DNA of 64,000 nucleotides from Saccharopolyspora aridisoli (lineage in GTDB: Bacteria; Actinomycetota; Actinomycetes; Mycobacteriales; Pseudonocardiaceae). Position 1 is the first letter of the stretch. Each line of letters starts with the position of its first letter. The notes under the pieces are model-generated. The model was not told the DNA's origin, made no database searches, and saw only the letters and a program-made list of their open reading frames with translations. Of this stretch, positions 1 through 10,451 are shown one piece after another. Location: positions 1 to 64,000 of the forward strand of contig NZ_SMKV01000023.1 in NCBI RefSeq assembly GCF_004348445.1. The letters are read 5' to 3'. The translations under genes were made by a program, and so were the position numbers.

Positions 1-874
1 GATGATCCAACTCCGCGATGAACATCGTCGGCACCCCGTACAACGACGTGCACCGCTCCTGCGCCACCGCCCTCAACGCCGACCCCGGATCAAAACCCTC
101 CGACGGGATCACCATCGCCGAACCATGGCTCGTGCACGCCAAGTTCCCCATCACCATCCCGAAGCAGTGGTAGAACGGCGGCACGATCGCCACCCGATCC
201 ACCTCCGAATACCCGCACAACTCCCCCACGAGGAAACCGTTGTTCAAGATGTTGTGATGCGACAACGTCGCACCCTTCGGAAAACCCGTCGTACCCGACG
301 TGTACTGGATGTTGATCGGATCATCCGCCGACAGGGTCGACTGCGCCGACCGAACGCGCTCCGGGTCGGCCGCGCGCCCCGAATCCAGCAACCGCTGCCA
401 GCTCGGGTCGTCGAAGTGCACGACCTCGTCCAGTGCCGCGCACCTGCTGCGCACCTCGTCCACGATGGCTGCGTAGTCGGAGCCCTTGAACGACTTCGCC
501 GAGATCAGCATCCGGACCCCGGCCTGGTTGAGCACGTACTCCAGCTCGTGCGACCGGTAGGCGGGGTTGATGTTGACCAAGATCGCGCCGATCTTGGCGG
601 TCGCGTACTGGGTCAGCGTCCACTCAGCACGGTTGGGCGCCCACACGCCCACCCTGTCCCCCTTGACGATGCCCGCTTCGAGCAGACCGGCCGCGACGAC
701 GTCCACCTCCGCGAGGAAGTCCCGGTAGGTCCAGCGACGCCCCGTGGACACCTCCACCAGCGCGTCCTGATCGGGGAAGCGGGCGGCCGTGCGTTGGAGG
801 TTCTCCCCGATGGTGTCGCCCAGCAACGGCTCGTCTGAAACACCGGACGCGTAGGACAGCTCGACCGCAGGCAC
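1..874 (-). CDS. Fatty acyl-CoA synthetase (AMP-binding), 3' end outside window
   Basis: Activates a carboxylic acid to its acyl-CoA through an acyl-adenylate. The visible 291 residues are the N-terminal half of an ANL-superfamily ligase. They include the P-loop-like phosphate-binding motif YTSGTTGFPKG near residue 190, followed by SHHNILNN and the PPFYHCFG stretch usual in medium/long-chain ligases. The GTG start at 874 is chosen because GGGAGG lies 6 nt upstream and the protein then begins just before the family's N-terminal linker. The C-terminal lid domain lies beyond base 1. A GAF-LuxR regulator gene ends 96 nt upstream on the same strand, so the two may be functionally linked. Family assignment is secure; the acyl chain is unknown. 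Confidence 0.92.
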   Translation of the reverse strand, partial: MPAVELSYASGVSDEPLLGDTIGENLQRTAARFPDQDALVEVSTGRRWTYRDFLAEVDVVAAGLLEAGIVKGDRVGVWAPNRAEWTLTQYATAKIGAILVNINPAYRSHELEYVLNQAGVRMLISAKSFKGSDYAAIVDEVRSRCAALDEVVHFDDPSWQRLLDSGRAADPERVRSAQSTLSADDPINIQYTSGTTGFPKGATLSHHNILNNGFLVGELCGYSEVDRVAIVPPFYHCFGMVMGNLACTSHGSAMVIPSEGFDPGSALRAVAQERCTSLYGVPTMFIAELDH

Positions 875-969
875 GATTTCCTCCCGGCAGGTGGCGTGTG
901 TTCGTGCCCGCACACAGTAGGGACCGGGGTCGTGCCCGCGTTACACCCGAATTGGGGTAGACCCGGGCT

Positions 970-1887
970 TCAGGGCAGCAGCCAGGCGGATCGCGCGCGC
1001 ACGACGGCCTCGTGCCGGGTGCGCGCGCCCAGCCTGCGCATCGCCGCGCGCAGGTACGCCTTCACGGTCTCGGGTGCGAGCGAAAGCCGTTCCGCCACCT
1101 CGGCATTGGTGCAGCCGAGCGCCACCTGCGAGAGGACGTCGATCTCCCGGCGGGACAGCCGGAGCTGCGGTGCCGACTCGGTCTCGCCCGTCCTCAGGTC
1201 GGTGAGGCGCTGCGCGACCTCGTACATCCGGGTCCGCAGGTTCACGTCCTCCACCGAACCGGCGATCGCGCACAGCTCCGAGTGCACCGACCGCAGCTCT
1301 TCCAGGTTGGCCACGTCGGCGACGTCGGGGCGCCGGGTGGCCGCGACCGCTTCGGCCATCGACATCCGCCGGTCGACCTCGTCGCGGACCGCCAGTTCGG
1401 CGGCCAGGCGTCGCCCCGCCGCGATCAGCGAGTCCCGCGCCCGGTCCCCGACGGCGACCCGCTGGCGGATCGCTCCGTAGAGCACGGCACGGCACTTCCC
1501 GCGCACCCGCACGGGGACCGCGAGCACCGCAGACAGCCGCTCGGCCATCACCGGGCCGTCGTAGTCGTGGGTGATGTGCCTGGCGGCTCCGTAGTCGACG
1601 ACGCCGATGGGCCTGCCGAACGCCAGCGCCTGGCCGCCAACTCCCCTGCCCTCCTGCACTTCCAGGTCGCGCAGGCGCGTGGTCAAGGTGCCGAAGCACT
1701 CGGTGAGCCGGACGCTGGAGCTGGTGACCTCGCCGCCGAAGGCGACCGGGAAGTCCGATCCCGTCGACACCGAGCGCAGTTCAGCGCGCAGCGCGTCGCG
1801 ATCGTCCGGTCGCAGACGAGCTTCCCCGCCCATCCGGTCGTCGGGTCTCCGCGTCACGGCGCCGTTGCCGTCTCCGCTGCCGGCCAT
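970..1887 (-). CDS. GAF domain LuxR-family transcriptional regulator
   Basis: A 305-residue regulator with an N-terminal GAF-like sensor (about residues 20-170) and a C-terminal LuxR helix-turn-helix. The HTH core reads LSRREIDVLSQVALGCTN, then AEVAERLSLAPETVKAYLRA. No receiver domain is visible, so it is probably a one-component sensor. The reading frame stays open further upstream, but ATG at 1887 has GAGGAC 8 nt before it and gives the normal family length. Its position directly upstream of the acyl-CoA synthetase, same strand, suggests it controls fatty-acid activation (inference). The ligand is unknown. Confidence 0.85.
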   Translation of the reverse strand: MAGSGDGNGAVTRRPDDRMGGEARLRPDDRDALRAELRSVSTGSDFPVAFGGEVTSSSVRLTECFGTLTTRLRDLEVQEGRGVGGQALAFGRPIGVVDYGAARHITHDYDGPVMAERLSAVLAVPVRVRGKCRAVLYGAIRQRVAVGDRARDSLIAAGRRLAAELAVRDEVDRRMSMAEAVAATRRPDVADVANLEELRSVHSELCAIAGSVEDVNLRTRMYEVAQRLTDLRTGETESAPQLRLSRREIDVLSQVALGCTNAEVAERLSLAPETVKAYLRAAMRRLGARTRHEAVVRARSAWLLP

Positions 1888-2329
1888 AGTGTCCGTCCTC
1901 CATCGGCTGATCGACGCGTTCCGGTTCACGCCGAAGACACCCACCACCCGTAGTGGCACTGAGTTGTACGACCATACCCGCCATTTGGCCGCTGGAACGA
2001 TTTCCTCCGCGCACAGCACGCCCCACCTACCCACTTACGGGGGCATCCGTACGGGTGGTTGTTCGAGCACTTCCAGTAACGAGATCATGACGCCGGTCAC
2101 AGTCCCGAACCGCTGACCTCCGGTGTTCCGGTTCCGTTCGTCCGGCACTGTCCGTGACCTCCCGATCACCCCATCTCGGGGGTATTGGAGGCGGAATCCG
2201 GTCCTGCAACATGACTCGCCAACCGACTCGCACCGACGAGTTCCCACCATCCGGAAAACCACCGCGACACCGAGTTCCCGAACCTCGCGACGCTTCCGAA
2301 CTGACAAGCCCGTCGAAAGGTTGAGCCCC
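1888..2329. other. Divergent intergenic region, 442 bp
   Basis: Separates the leftward LuxR regulator from the rightward molybdenum hydroxylase operon, so it must hold two divergent promoters. I see no convincing protein-coding frame of its own and no clear operator. GAAAGG about 10 nt before base 2330 serves as the ribosome-binding site of the hydroxylase large subunit. Confidence 0.5.
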
Positions 2330-4702
2330 ATGCGCTCCAGTCGCACGGACACCACCGCACCCGGCGCCACCAACCCCAGCAGGCGCCGCTTCCTCGGATA
2401 CCTGCTGGCTGCGCCGACGCTGGTGGCCGCCGCCGAGCTGGGCGGCGGATCCCTCCTCGGCTCCCCCGCGGCAGCAGCCGCGACCGGCGCGGGCGTGCCG
2501 CCGACCCCGCAGGTCGCCGATCACGTCGACCTCACCGACGGACTGGTCTACGCCGCACGTCCCACCGCGAACCTCATCTCCATCCAGCTCAACGAGGACG
2601 GCTCCGCCACCTTCGCGCTCCACCGCACCGAGGTCGGTCAGGGCCTGACCACTGCGATCGCGATGCTCATCGCCGAGGAACTCGAGTTGCCCCTGGAGAA
2701 GGTGCACATCACCCTCGCCGACGCACGGCCCGAGCTGGTGTTCAACCAGCTCACCGGCGGTTCCGCCTCGATCAGCGCGCTGTACTGGCCGGTGCGCACG
2801 GCGGCCGCGATCGCCAAGGGCCGGCTGCTGGAAGCCGCCGGCCACGTCCTCGGCGAACAGGCTGACCTGCTGACCGCCAAGCTCGGGACGATCACCTCGG
2901 CGGCGGGCAACGCCATCGCCTACGGCGACCTCGTCCACAAGGCGGCCAGCGACACCACGACCGAGGTCGAGGTGGACCTCAAGCCCGAGTCGGAGTTCAA
3001 GGTCGTCGGCAAACCGACCAGGCGCATCGACGCGCTGGAGGCGGTGACCGGGCGCAAGGAGTTCACCACCGACCTGCAGGTCCCCGGCGCGAAGCCGACG
3101 ATGGTCTGCCGGCCACCGACGATCAACGGCACCGTGCGCGCGGTGAACAACATCGACCAGGTGCGCACGATGCCGGGCGTCACCGACGTCGTGCAGATCA
3201 GCAGCGGTGTCGCGGTGCGCGGCGAGACCTTCGGGCAGTGCATCGACGCGGTCAACGCGCTGGACGTGTCGTGGGGACCGGGCCCGGTGGACGGCGAGTC
3301 CGACGCGACGGTCGAGCAGAAGCTGAAGGCCGCGACACCGCCACCGGTGATCCCGCCGACGCCGGCGTCGCAGACCTTGGAGCGCCAGTACACCTTCGGT
3401 TTCGTCAACGGCAGCGCGCTGGGCGTCAACTCCGCGATCGCCGACGTCCGACCCGACCGAGCCGAGATCTGGTCGACGGTCAAGATCCCGATCGTCGCGC
3501 AAGCGGCCATCGCCCAAGAGCTCGGGCTCGCGCAGCCCCAGGTGACCGTTCACGTGGTGCCCGGCGGCGGTTCGTTCGGCCGCTGCCTGTTCCACGACGC
3601 CGCTTCCGAGGCCGCCGAGATCTCGAAGGAGGTCGGCAAGCCGGTCAAGCTCATGTGGCACCGCGCCGACGACTGCAGGCAGGGCCGCGTCCACCCGATG
3701 TCGGTGGGCACGATCCGGGCGTCGTTCACCAACGACGTGATCAGCCTGGAACAGCACCTCGCCAGTGTGCGCACCGATTTCAGCCACGGCTTCGGCGAAG
3801 CGCTGACCTCGACGGCGACCCGGCTGCCGCTGGCCGGGTACTCGGTCTCGGAGGTCATCTTCACGCTGACCACGCCGTCGCTGTACAACTTCGGCGTCAC
3901 CAAGACGTTGCTGACCGAGACCCACCAGAGCCCGTCCAACAACCAGAAGCGCGGCGGCTTCAACACCGGCAGCACGCGCAACGTGTACTCGCCGGACGTG
4001 GCGACCACGCGGGAGCTGTTCGTCGACGAGCTCGCCGAGAAGATGGGCATGAACCCGTACGACTTCCGGCGCAAGTACGTCAAGAACGAGAACCTGCTGA
4101 AGGTCCTGGACAAGGCCGCTGAGGTCGGCGGGTGGGGCCAGCCCACCCCGGACGGCGTCGGCCACGGCATCGCGCTGCACCACGAGTACAAGAACACCAT
4201 GGCCTGCTTCGTGGAGATCGACTGCCGTCCGGAGACGGTCAACCGGCCGGTCCGCGACGGTGTCACGGGGCCTCGGGTGACGCGGGGGGTGCTCGTCACG
4301 ATCCCCGGGCACATCGTGGTCAACCCGCTCGGGCTCGAAGCCATGATGCAGGGCGGCTTCATCGACGGTCTCGCGCAGGCGCTGACCGCCAGCGTTCACC
4401 TCGACGAGGGCCGCATCGCCGAGGCCAGCTGGGACAACTTCTTCTACTGCCGGCAGTGGAACCTGCCGTTCGAGTTCACGCCGGTGATCCTGCCCGCCGA
4501 GGAGAGCGAGATGCCCTCCGGTGGCGGCGAGATGGGCGTCGCTCCCGCGTTCGCGGCCACCGCCTGCGCCTACCGCGCGGCCACCGGCAAGACGCCGACG
4601 TACTTCCCGATCAACCACAACGATCCGCTCGCGTTCGAGCCCTACCCGCACGTCCCGCCGTTGCCGCCGTCGCCGACCAACGGCCTGGACCACACCTACT
4701 GA
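2330..4702 (+). CDS. Molybdopterin-binding hydroxylase large subunit (IorB/aldehyde oxidase type)
   Basis: A 790-residue catalytic subunit of the xanthine oxidase family, closest in layout to isoquinoline 1-oxidoreductase beta subunits. It hydroxylates N-heterocycles or aldehydes with water as oxygen donor. A twin-arginine signal (SRRRFLGYLLAA, about residues 18-30) predicts export of the folded, cofactor-loaded enzyme. Moco-binding segments include the HRTEVGQGLTTAI region near residue 105 and GGGSFGR near residue 412. The conserved C-terminal GEMGVAP holds the glutamate expected as catalytic base. The start at 2330 has GAAAGG upstream and places the Tat motif near the N-terminus. The [2Fe-2S] subunit follows 9 nt downstream in the same operon. 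No Moco-insertion chaperone or membrane cytochrome is adjacent, so the electron acceptor is unknown. Confidence 0.92.
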   Translation: MRSSRTDTTAPGATNPSRRRFLGYLLAAPTLVAAAELGGGSLLGSPAAAAATGAGVPPTPQVADHVDLTDGLVYAARPTANLISIQLNEDGSATFALHRTEVGQGLTTAIAMLIAEELELPLEKVHITLADARPELVFNQLTGGSASISALYWPVRTAAAIAKGRLLEAAGHVLGEQADLLTAKLGTITSAAGNAIAYGDLVHKAASDTTTEVEVDLKPESEFKVVGKPTRRIDALEAVTGRKEFTTDLQVPGAKPTMVCRPPTINGTVRAVNNIDQVRTMPGVTDVVQISSGVAVRGETFGQCIDAVNALDVSWGPGPVDGESDATVEQKLKAATPPPVIPPTPASQTLERQYTFGFVNGSALGVNSAIADVRPDRAEIWSTVKIPIVAQAAIAQELGLAQPQVTVHVVPGGGSFGRCLFHDAASEAAEISKEVGKPVKLMWHRADDCRQGRVHPMSVGTIRASFTNDVISLEQHLASVRTDFSHGFGEALTSTATRLPLAGYSVSEVIFTLTTPSLYNFGVTKTLLTETHQSPSNNQKRGGFNTGSTRNVYSPDVATTRELFVDELAEKMGMNPYDFRRKYVKNENLLKVLDKAAEVGGWGQPTPDGVGHGIALHHEYKNTMACFVEIDCRPETVNRPVRDGVTGPRVTRGVLVTIPGHIVVNPLGLEAMMQGGFIDGLAQALTASVHLDEGRIAEASWDNFFYCRQWNLPFEFTPVILPAEESEMPSGGGEMGVAPAFAATACAYRAATGKTPTYFPINHNDPLAFEPYPHVPPLPPSPTNGLDHTY

Positions 4703-4711
4703 GGAGGCAGA

Positions 4712-5188
4712 ATGCCCGAGCACACCTTCAAGCTCAACGGCAAGCAGATCACCGTGGACGTCGAGGACGACGTGCGGCTGCTGTGGGTCATCCGCGACCT
4801 GCTCGGCGTCACGGGTCCGAAGTACGGGTGCGGGATCAACGTCTGCAAGGCGTGCACCAGCCACATCAACGGCAAGGCGTTCAACCCCTGCTCGGTGCAG
4901 GTCAAGGACGTCGGGGAGTCCGATGAGATCACCACGATCGAGGGCCTGCCGGACACCGTCGGCGAGGAGTTGCACCCGATGCAGGAGGCGTGGCTCGACC
5001 ACGACGTCGTGCAGTGCGGCTACTGCCAGCCGGGCCAGATCATGGCTGCGGTCGCCAAGGTGAAGCAGGCCCGCGCGAAGGGCCGTGAGATCACCGACGC
5101 CGACATCGAGGAGATCCGCAACGTGTGCCGCTGCGGCACCTACTTCCGGATCCGGGAGGCCATCAAGGACGGCTCCACCAGGATGTGA
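4712..5188 (+). CDS. [2Fe-2S] ferredoxin-like small subunit of molybdenum hydroxylase (IorA type)
   Basis: A 158-residue electron-transfer partner of the preceding large subunit. The N-terminal plant-type ferredoxin domain shows the cluster pattern GCGINVCKACTSHI, with the fourth Cys in FNPC. The C-terminal helical domain carries CGYCQPGQ and CRCGTY, which bind the second [2Fe-2S] centre next to Moco. GAGG lies just upstream of ATG 4712. It has no signal peptide of its own, so it would be carried out with the Tat-bearing large subunit (known for this family, inferred here). A strong terminator follows at once. Confidence 0.94.
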   Translation: MPEHTFKLNGKQITVDVEDDVRLLWVIRDLLGVTGPKYGCGINVCKACTSHINGKAFNPCSVQVKDVGESDEITTIEGLPDTVGEELHPMQEAWLDHDVVQCGYCQPGQIMAAVAKVKQARAKGREITDADIEEIRNVCRCGTYFRIREAIKDGSTRM

Positions 5189-5197
5189 CCCCACCCG

Positions 5198-5234
5198 AAG
5201 GGGCCGCGCCGCACCACGTGCGAGGCGGCCCCTT
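5198..5234. terminator. Bidirectional terminator between two molybdoenzyme loci
   Basis: A perfect 10-bp stem, AAGGGGCCGC (5198-5207) with GCGGCCCCTT (5225-5234), around a 17-nt loop. It sits between the convergent ends of the [2Fe-2S] subunit gene (+) and the FdhF-type gene (-), so it can serve both. Confidence 0.85.
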
Positions 5235-5248
5235 ATCGGGTTCCGGGG

Positions 5249-7540
<2,292 letters not shown>

Positions 7541-7630
7541 GCTCTGGCCGTTCCCCTGTTCATCCCTCGCGCACCGTTGCGCCACTGTGGAATCGCGACT
7601 ACCGCCAGCTAATGCCGATCTCGAACCGAA

Positions 7631-7660
7631 GTCAAAGAACCGACACCTATGGGGCGATAA
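7631..7660 (+). repeat. Dispersed repeat module A, copy 1
   Basis: GTCAAAGAACCGACACC followed by TATGGGGCGATAA. A related copy in the same orientation lies at 8709-8738 (GTCAAAAGAACCGACGCC, then TACGGGTTGATG). An inverted, weaker match, GGTTGTCCGTTCTTGACC, is at 31971-31988. Each copy lies within about 170 bp of a palindrome of the module B type. It falls in otherwise non-coding DNA upstream of the FdhF-type gene. Confidence 0.5.
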
Positions 7661-7801
7661 CCACTTCTTCTCATCGCGCCACGAAACGGTTCGGAACCAC
7701 GAAACGGCAGGTCACGGCTTCACGTCGCCCCGCATTCCCATTCCCGAAGAAGGCCGAACTGTGCCCGGCGTCACTCCGTCAACCGGCACCCCGCGAGCAG
7801 C

Positions 7802-7857
7802 CCGTCCCCGATTTCAGTGGAAATCCGAGTCCGGATTTCCACTGAGATCGGGGACGG
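7802..7857. repeat. Long near-perfect palindrome (module B, copy 1)
   Basis: Two 26-bp arms, 7802-7827 and 7832-7857, are inverted around a 4-nt spacer with a single mismatch (25 of 26 pair). The core of the left arm is CCCCGATTTCAGTGGAAATC. No gene is nearby on either side except remnants, and there is no T-run. It therefore looks more like a mobile or REP-type palindrome than a terminator. A degenerate copy is at 8615-8671. Confidence 0.7.
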
Positions 7858-7939
7858 ATTCGATGAGGGTCCGGATCGGCGGGCCTTTGCCAACCTGATC
7901 GCGCACCGGCGGAGGAAGGGTCGGTTCGTGCCTGTCGGT

Positions 7940-8200
7940 TCAGTCGCCGGAGCGGTCCGGCAGGAGCTGTGCCGCCAACGACCGTGCCGTGGCGGTGAGC
8001 GCGGCCACGTCCAGCCCGGTCCGGTTCATGAACACCAGCCCTTGCTGCGCGGCCAGGAGGGCCCGTGCCAGTGCGACCGGATCGTCTCCGGCAGGCAGGT
8101 CGCCCTCCCGTTCGGCGCGGGTGACGCAGTCGGCGATCAGCGCGGTGATCGTCTCGTAGGTGCGGCGAGCGTGATCGAGGGACTTCCGGATCGGCGTTAC
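7940..8200 (-). pseudogene. TetR-family regulator, C-terminal remnant
   Basis: About 85 residues of the ligand-binding domain of a TetR-type repressor. They run from SLDHARRTYETITALIADC through DLPAGDDPVALARALLAA to a normal stop at 7940. The DNA-binding half is gone: near 8200 the frame runs directly into a short-chain dehydrogenase fragment on the other strand. The most economical reading is a deletion that removed both 5' halves and the shared promoter of a divergent TetR/SDR pair. Non-functional as a repressor. Confidence 0.6.
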
Positions 8201-8205
8201 CGAGC

Positions 8206-8460
8206 TCGCAGGTGCTGTTGGCCACCGCACGAGATCTGGCGCGCCGGGGCATCACGGTCAACGTCATCCAGCCCGGGTTCGTCGACACCGAAGGAAACCC
8301 CGCCGACGGCCCGGCGGCATCCACGTTCCTGCCCGACGACGGCGATGGGGCGGTACGGCAAGCCGGAGGAGATCGCCGCAGGCGTCGTCTTCTCGCCAGC
8401 CCGCAGGCCTCCTACGTCACCGGCTCAGTGCTGAGGGTCGACGTCGGATACGCCGCATAG
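8206..8460 (+). pseudogene. Short-chain dehydrogenase, C-terminal remnant with two frameshifts
   Basis: The last third of a classical SDR: ARDLARRGITVNVIQPGFV, then a GRYGKPEEIAAGVVF block readable only in another frame, then ASPQASYVTGSVLRVD and the stop. The frame is lost near 8330 and regained near 8395, so two compensating indels are present. The Rossmann fold and the catalytic Ser-Tyr-Lys are missing. It abuts the TetR remnant head to head. Confidence 0.7.
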
Positions 8461-8614
8461 CCCGACCGCGCAGCCGACGGTGAGCACAGCCCCTCCTCAG
8501 CCCGCATCACGACCGGTCAACACTGCCCGCTCGCCACGCACGCGGCCCGACATCACCGCGTTCCACCCCGGGTTCACCCTCGCGACGGCCGAAACCGGCC
8601 AGCGCACGAGCAGA

Positions 8615-8671
8615 CCGTCCCCGATCTCAGTGGAAATCCGGAGTCGGGTTCCCACTGGAATCGGGAACGGT
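8615..8671. repeat. Degenerate palindrome (module B, copy 2)
   Basis: The left arm 8615-8640 matches the left arm of the 7802 palindrome at 25 of 26 positions. The right arm from 8646 (GGGTTCCCACTGGAATCGGG) has diverged and pairs only partly. A further half-match, GGATCCACTGAAATCCGG, lies at 31937-31954. Confidence 0.55.
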
Positions 8672-8708
8672 TTCGCATTGGCGATGCCTTGGTCGATGAC
8701 CGGGGGAA

Positions 8709-8738
8709 GTCAAAAGAACCGACGCCTACGGGTTGATG
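8709..8738 (+). repeat. Dispersed repeat module A, copy 2
   Basis: GTCAAAAGAACCGACGCC followed by TACGGGTTGATG, a direct-orientation relative of 7631-7660. The two copies bracket the TetR/SDR remnants. Confidence 0.45.
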
Positions 8739-8996
8739 AGCAGCGTTCTCCAACCTGGGCAGTCAGCGGCCTGACCGCCCAAGAACCGCAGATCGCGAGG
8801 CTTCTCCGCACAGGCCGGAACCGCCGAACCCAGTCGGGTCGTGCTCAGGATCGCCCTCATTCGCGACAGGTCAATCGATCCGCGAAAGAATGGGGTGCAC
8901 GGCGATGAGCGATGGTCATCGGGCCTCCGGAGGATCCGATTTTCCCGCCGAGCGGCGGGGGCTCCTGCGCGCTCGGGCACGCGCACAGGTGAAACA

Positions 8997-9039
8997 TGCT
9001 TCGCAGTCCCGGACTCTGCTCGCCCGGGACTGCGAAGCA
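8997..9039 (-). terminator. Terminator of the leftward acid-sugar operon
   Basis: A perfect 16-bp stem, TGCTTCGCAGTCCCGG (8997-9012) with its complement (9024-9039), around an 11-nt loop. It lies 8 nt beyond the stop of the Nramp-fold transporter gene, and TGTTTC follows it on the minus strand. Confidence 0.85.
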
Positions 9040-9046
9040 CGTGGTA

Positions 9047-10426
9047 TCAGCCAGCGAGGTTGCTCGCGATGCTCGTGCACAACTCGTAGGTGGCCCAGAG
9101 CCCGACCGCGCCGATGAGGGCGAGGACCGTGGTCTCCCACCACTTGTTGGCGTAACCGTCGGTCATCAGGGAGCGCTTCGTGGTCATCACGATGAGCCCG
9201 ACAATGATCATGGGCACGGTCAGCACGTTCACCGAATTGCCGAGCAGGGTGATGATCACCATGCCGGGCATTCCGGGCAACGAGAACACGATCGGCACGG
9301 TCATGATCACCGTGAGGATGATCCAGAACAGCGGGTCGTAGGAGAACGTCTCCTTGTCCGCCACACCAGCCAGATCGCGGTTGGCGCGCAGTCGCTCCAG
9401 CCGTTCGGGACGCGACTTGTGCAACGACTCCACGAACATGCGCACGAACACGCGCGGCTGGGTGACGATGTTGTTGAACACGGTGAAGAAGATCGCCAGC
9501 CACATGATCGGTGGCCCGGCCGGTCCGATCGCCTTCTCCATCATGCTCGCGAGACCGTCCGCAGAGGACACGCTTTCGCCGGTTCCGTGCAGGGTTTCGG
9601 CCGCGACCACCCAGACCGCCAGCACCAGACCGAACATCACGAAGCTGCCGAAGCGCAGGTCCAGCCGCTGCAACTTGAGGTATCCGGGTCCGCGCCAGCC
9701 CTTCTCGTGCATCAGGTACGGGTAGAGCAGGTTGGCCGCGGAGCCGCCGACAGCACCGATGAGACCGACCGCTGTGCTCGCCGCCGTGATGTACCCGGCT
9801 TCACCAAGTGGCATCTCGAACAGCAACCCGCCGAACAGCTTCGGCACGTCGAGACCGGTGCCGATCAACGCCAGCAGGAAGCAGACCACGAGCACGGCCA
9901 TGGTGATCTGGGCGACGATCTCGAGCCCGCGGAAGTGTCCCTTGCGCCGTGAGGCCAGCGCGTAGGCCACGGCGGTGGTGAACACCGCCCACAGCGGGAT
10001 GCCCCAGCTGCCCAGCGGCAGGATCGGCCAAAACAGGGCGTCGAGCGCGGTCGCCGCGGCCAGGGTCAGGAAGGAGACGTAGACGAAGCCGAGCACGCAG
10101 GTGGTGGCCCCGATGAACATCGGGAAGCCCTTCCACACCCTGCCGTAGCCGTCCAGGATGGTTTCGTCGCCAACTGCGTTGCACAACTGGTACTTCGACA
10201 TCGCCGAGACGATGAAGTACCGGGAGAAGGTGGCGACCACCAGAGTCCAGATCAGCGCGTAGCCGAAGGTGGATCCGGAGACCGAGGCGCTGATGAAATC
10301 GCCGGTCCCCAGCCAGGACATCACCACGACGATGCCGGGCCCCATGCTTCGCAGGTAGCCCGACCAGGTTTCGGGTGGGCCCGGGTGATTCACCGCCGCG
10401 GGTTTCGCGTTGAGTTCACTAGCCAT
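9047..10426 (-). CDS. Nramp-fold transporter lacking canonical metal ligands (copy 1)
   Basis: A 459-residue polytopic membrane protein, about 11 helices, with the length and hydrophobic layout of Nramp/MntH proton-coupled carriers. In canonical Nramp the TM1 motif DPGN and TM6 motif MPH bind the metal. Here TM1 reads GTGD (in SWLGTGDFISAS). The TM6 site reads SAANLLYPYLM, so the metal-binding Met aligns with Asn. It is the last gene of a four-gene operon (AKR, aldolase, BNR protein, transporter), 25 nt behind the BNR gene, with GGAG before its ATG. Sequence and context suggest uptake of a sugar acid or related organic solute rather than Mn/Fe (inference). A second such protein is at 41995-43278. 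Confidence 0.85.
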   Translation of the reverse strand: MASELNAKPAAVNHPGPPETWSGYLRSMGPGIVVVMSWLGTGDFISASVSGSTFGYALIWTLVVATFSRYFIVSAMSKYQLCNAVGDETILDGYGRVWKGFPMFIGATTCVLGFVYVSFLTLAAATALDALFWPILPLGSWGIPLWAVFTTAVAYALASRRKGHFRGLEIVAQITMAVLVVCFLLALIGTGLDVPKLFGGLLFEMPLGEAGYITAASTAVGLIGAVGGSAANLLYPYLMHEKGWRGPGYLKLQRLDLRFGSFVMFGLVLAVWVVAAETLHGTGESVSSADGLASMMEKAIGPAGPPIMWLAIFFTVFNNIVTQPRVFVRMFVESLHKSRPERLERLRANRDLAGVADKETFSYDPLFWIILTVIMTVPIVFSLPGMPGMVIITLLGNSVNVLTVPMIIVGLIVMTTKRSLMTDGYANKWWETTVLALIGAVGLWATYELCTSIASNLAG

Positions 10427-10451
10427 GGCTGCTCCATTGCAAGGCCGAGGT

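Larger units (their letters stand above)
8461..8996. other. Decayed intergenic region with a possible LuxR HTH scrap
   Basis: No intact gene. At 8762-8815 the + strand reads VSGLTAQEPQIARLLRTG, which resembles the start of a LuxR-type helix-turn-helix but degenerates at once. The rest is repeat copies (8615-8671 and 8709-8738) and sequence without recognisable coding content. Confidence 0.4.

Noticed and set aside
2-838. Plus-strand open frame at the window start
   Set aside because: Antisense to the acyl-CoA synthetase, whose conserved YTSGTTG motif is on the minus strand.
2027-5194. A very long minus-strand open frame opposite the molybdenum hydroxylase genes
   Set aside because: Arg/Asp/Val-rich translation with no domain, antisense to two clearly recognisable proteins. 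It is an artefact of high GC with few stop codons.
8841-9117. Small open frames just left of the Nramp-fold gene
   Set aside because: They run through the terminator palindrome and into the antisense of the transporter gene.
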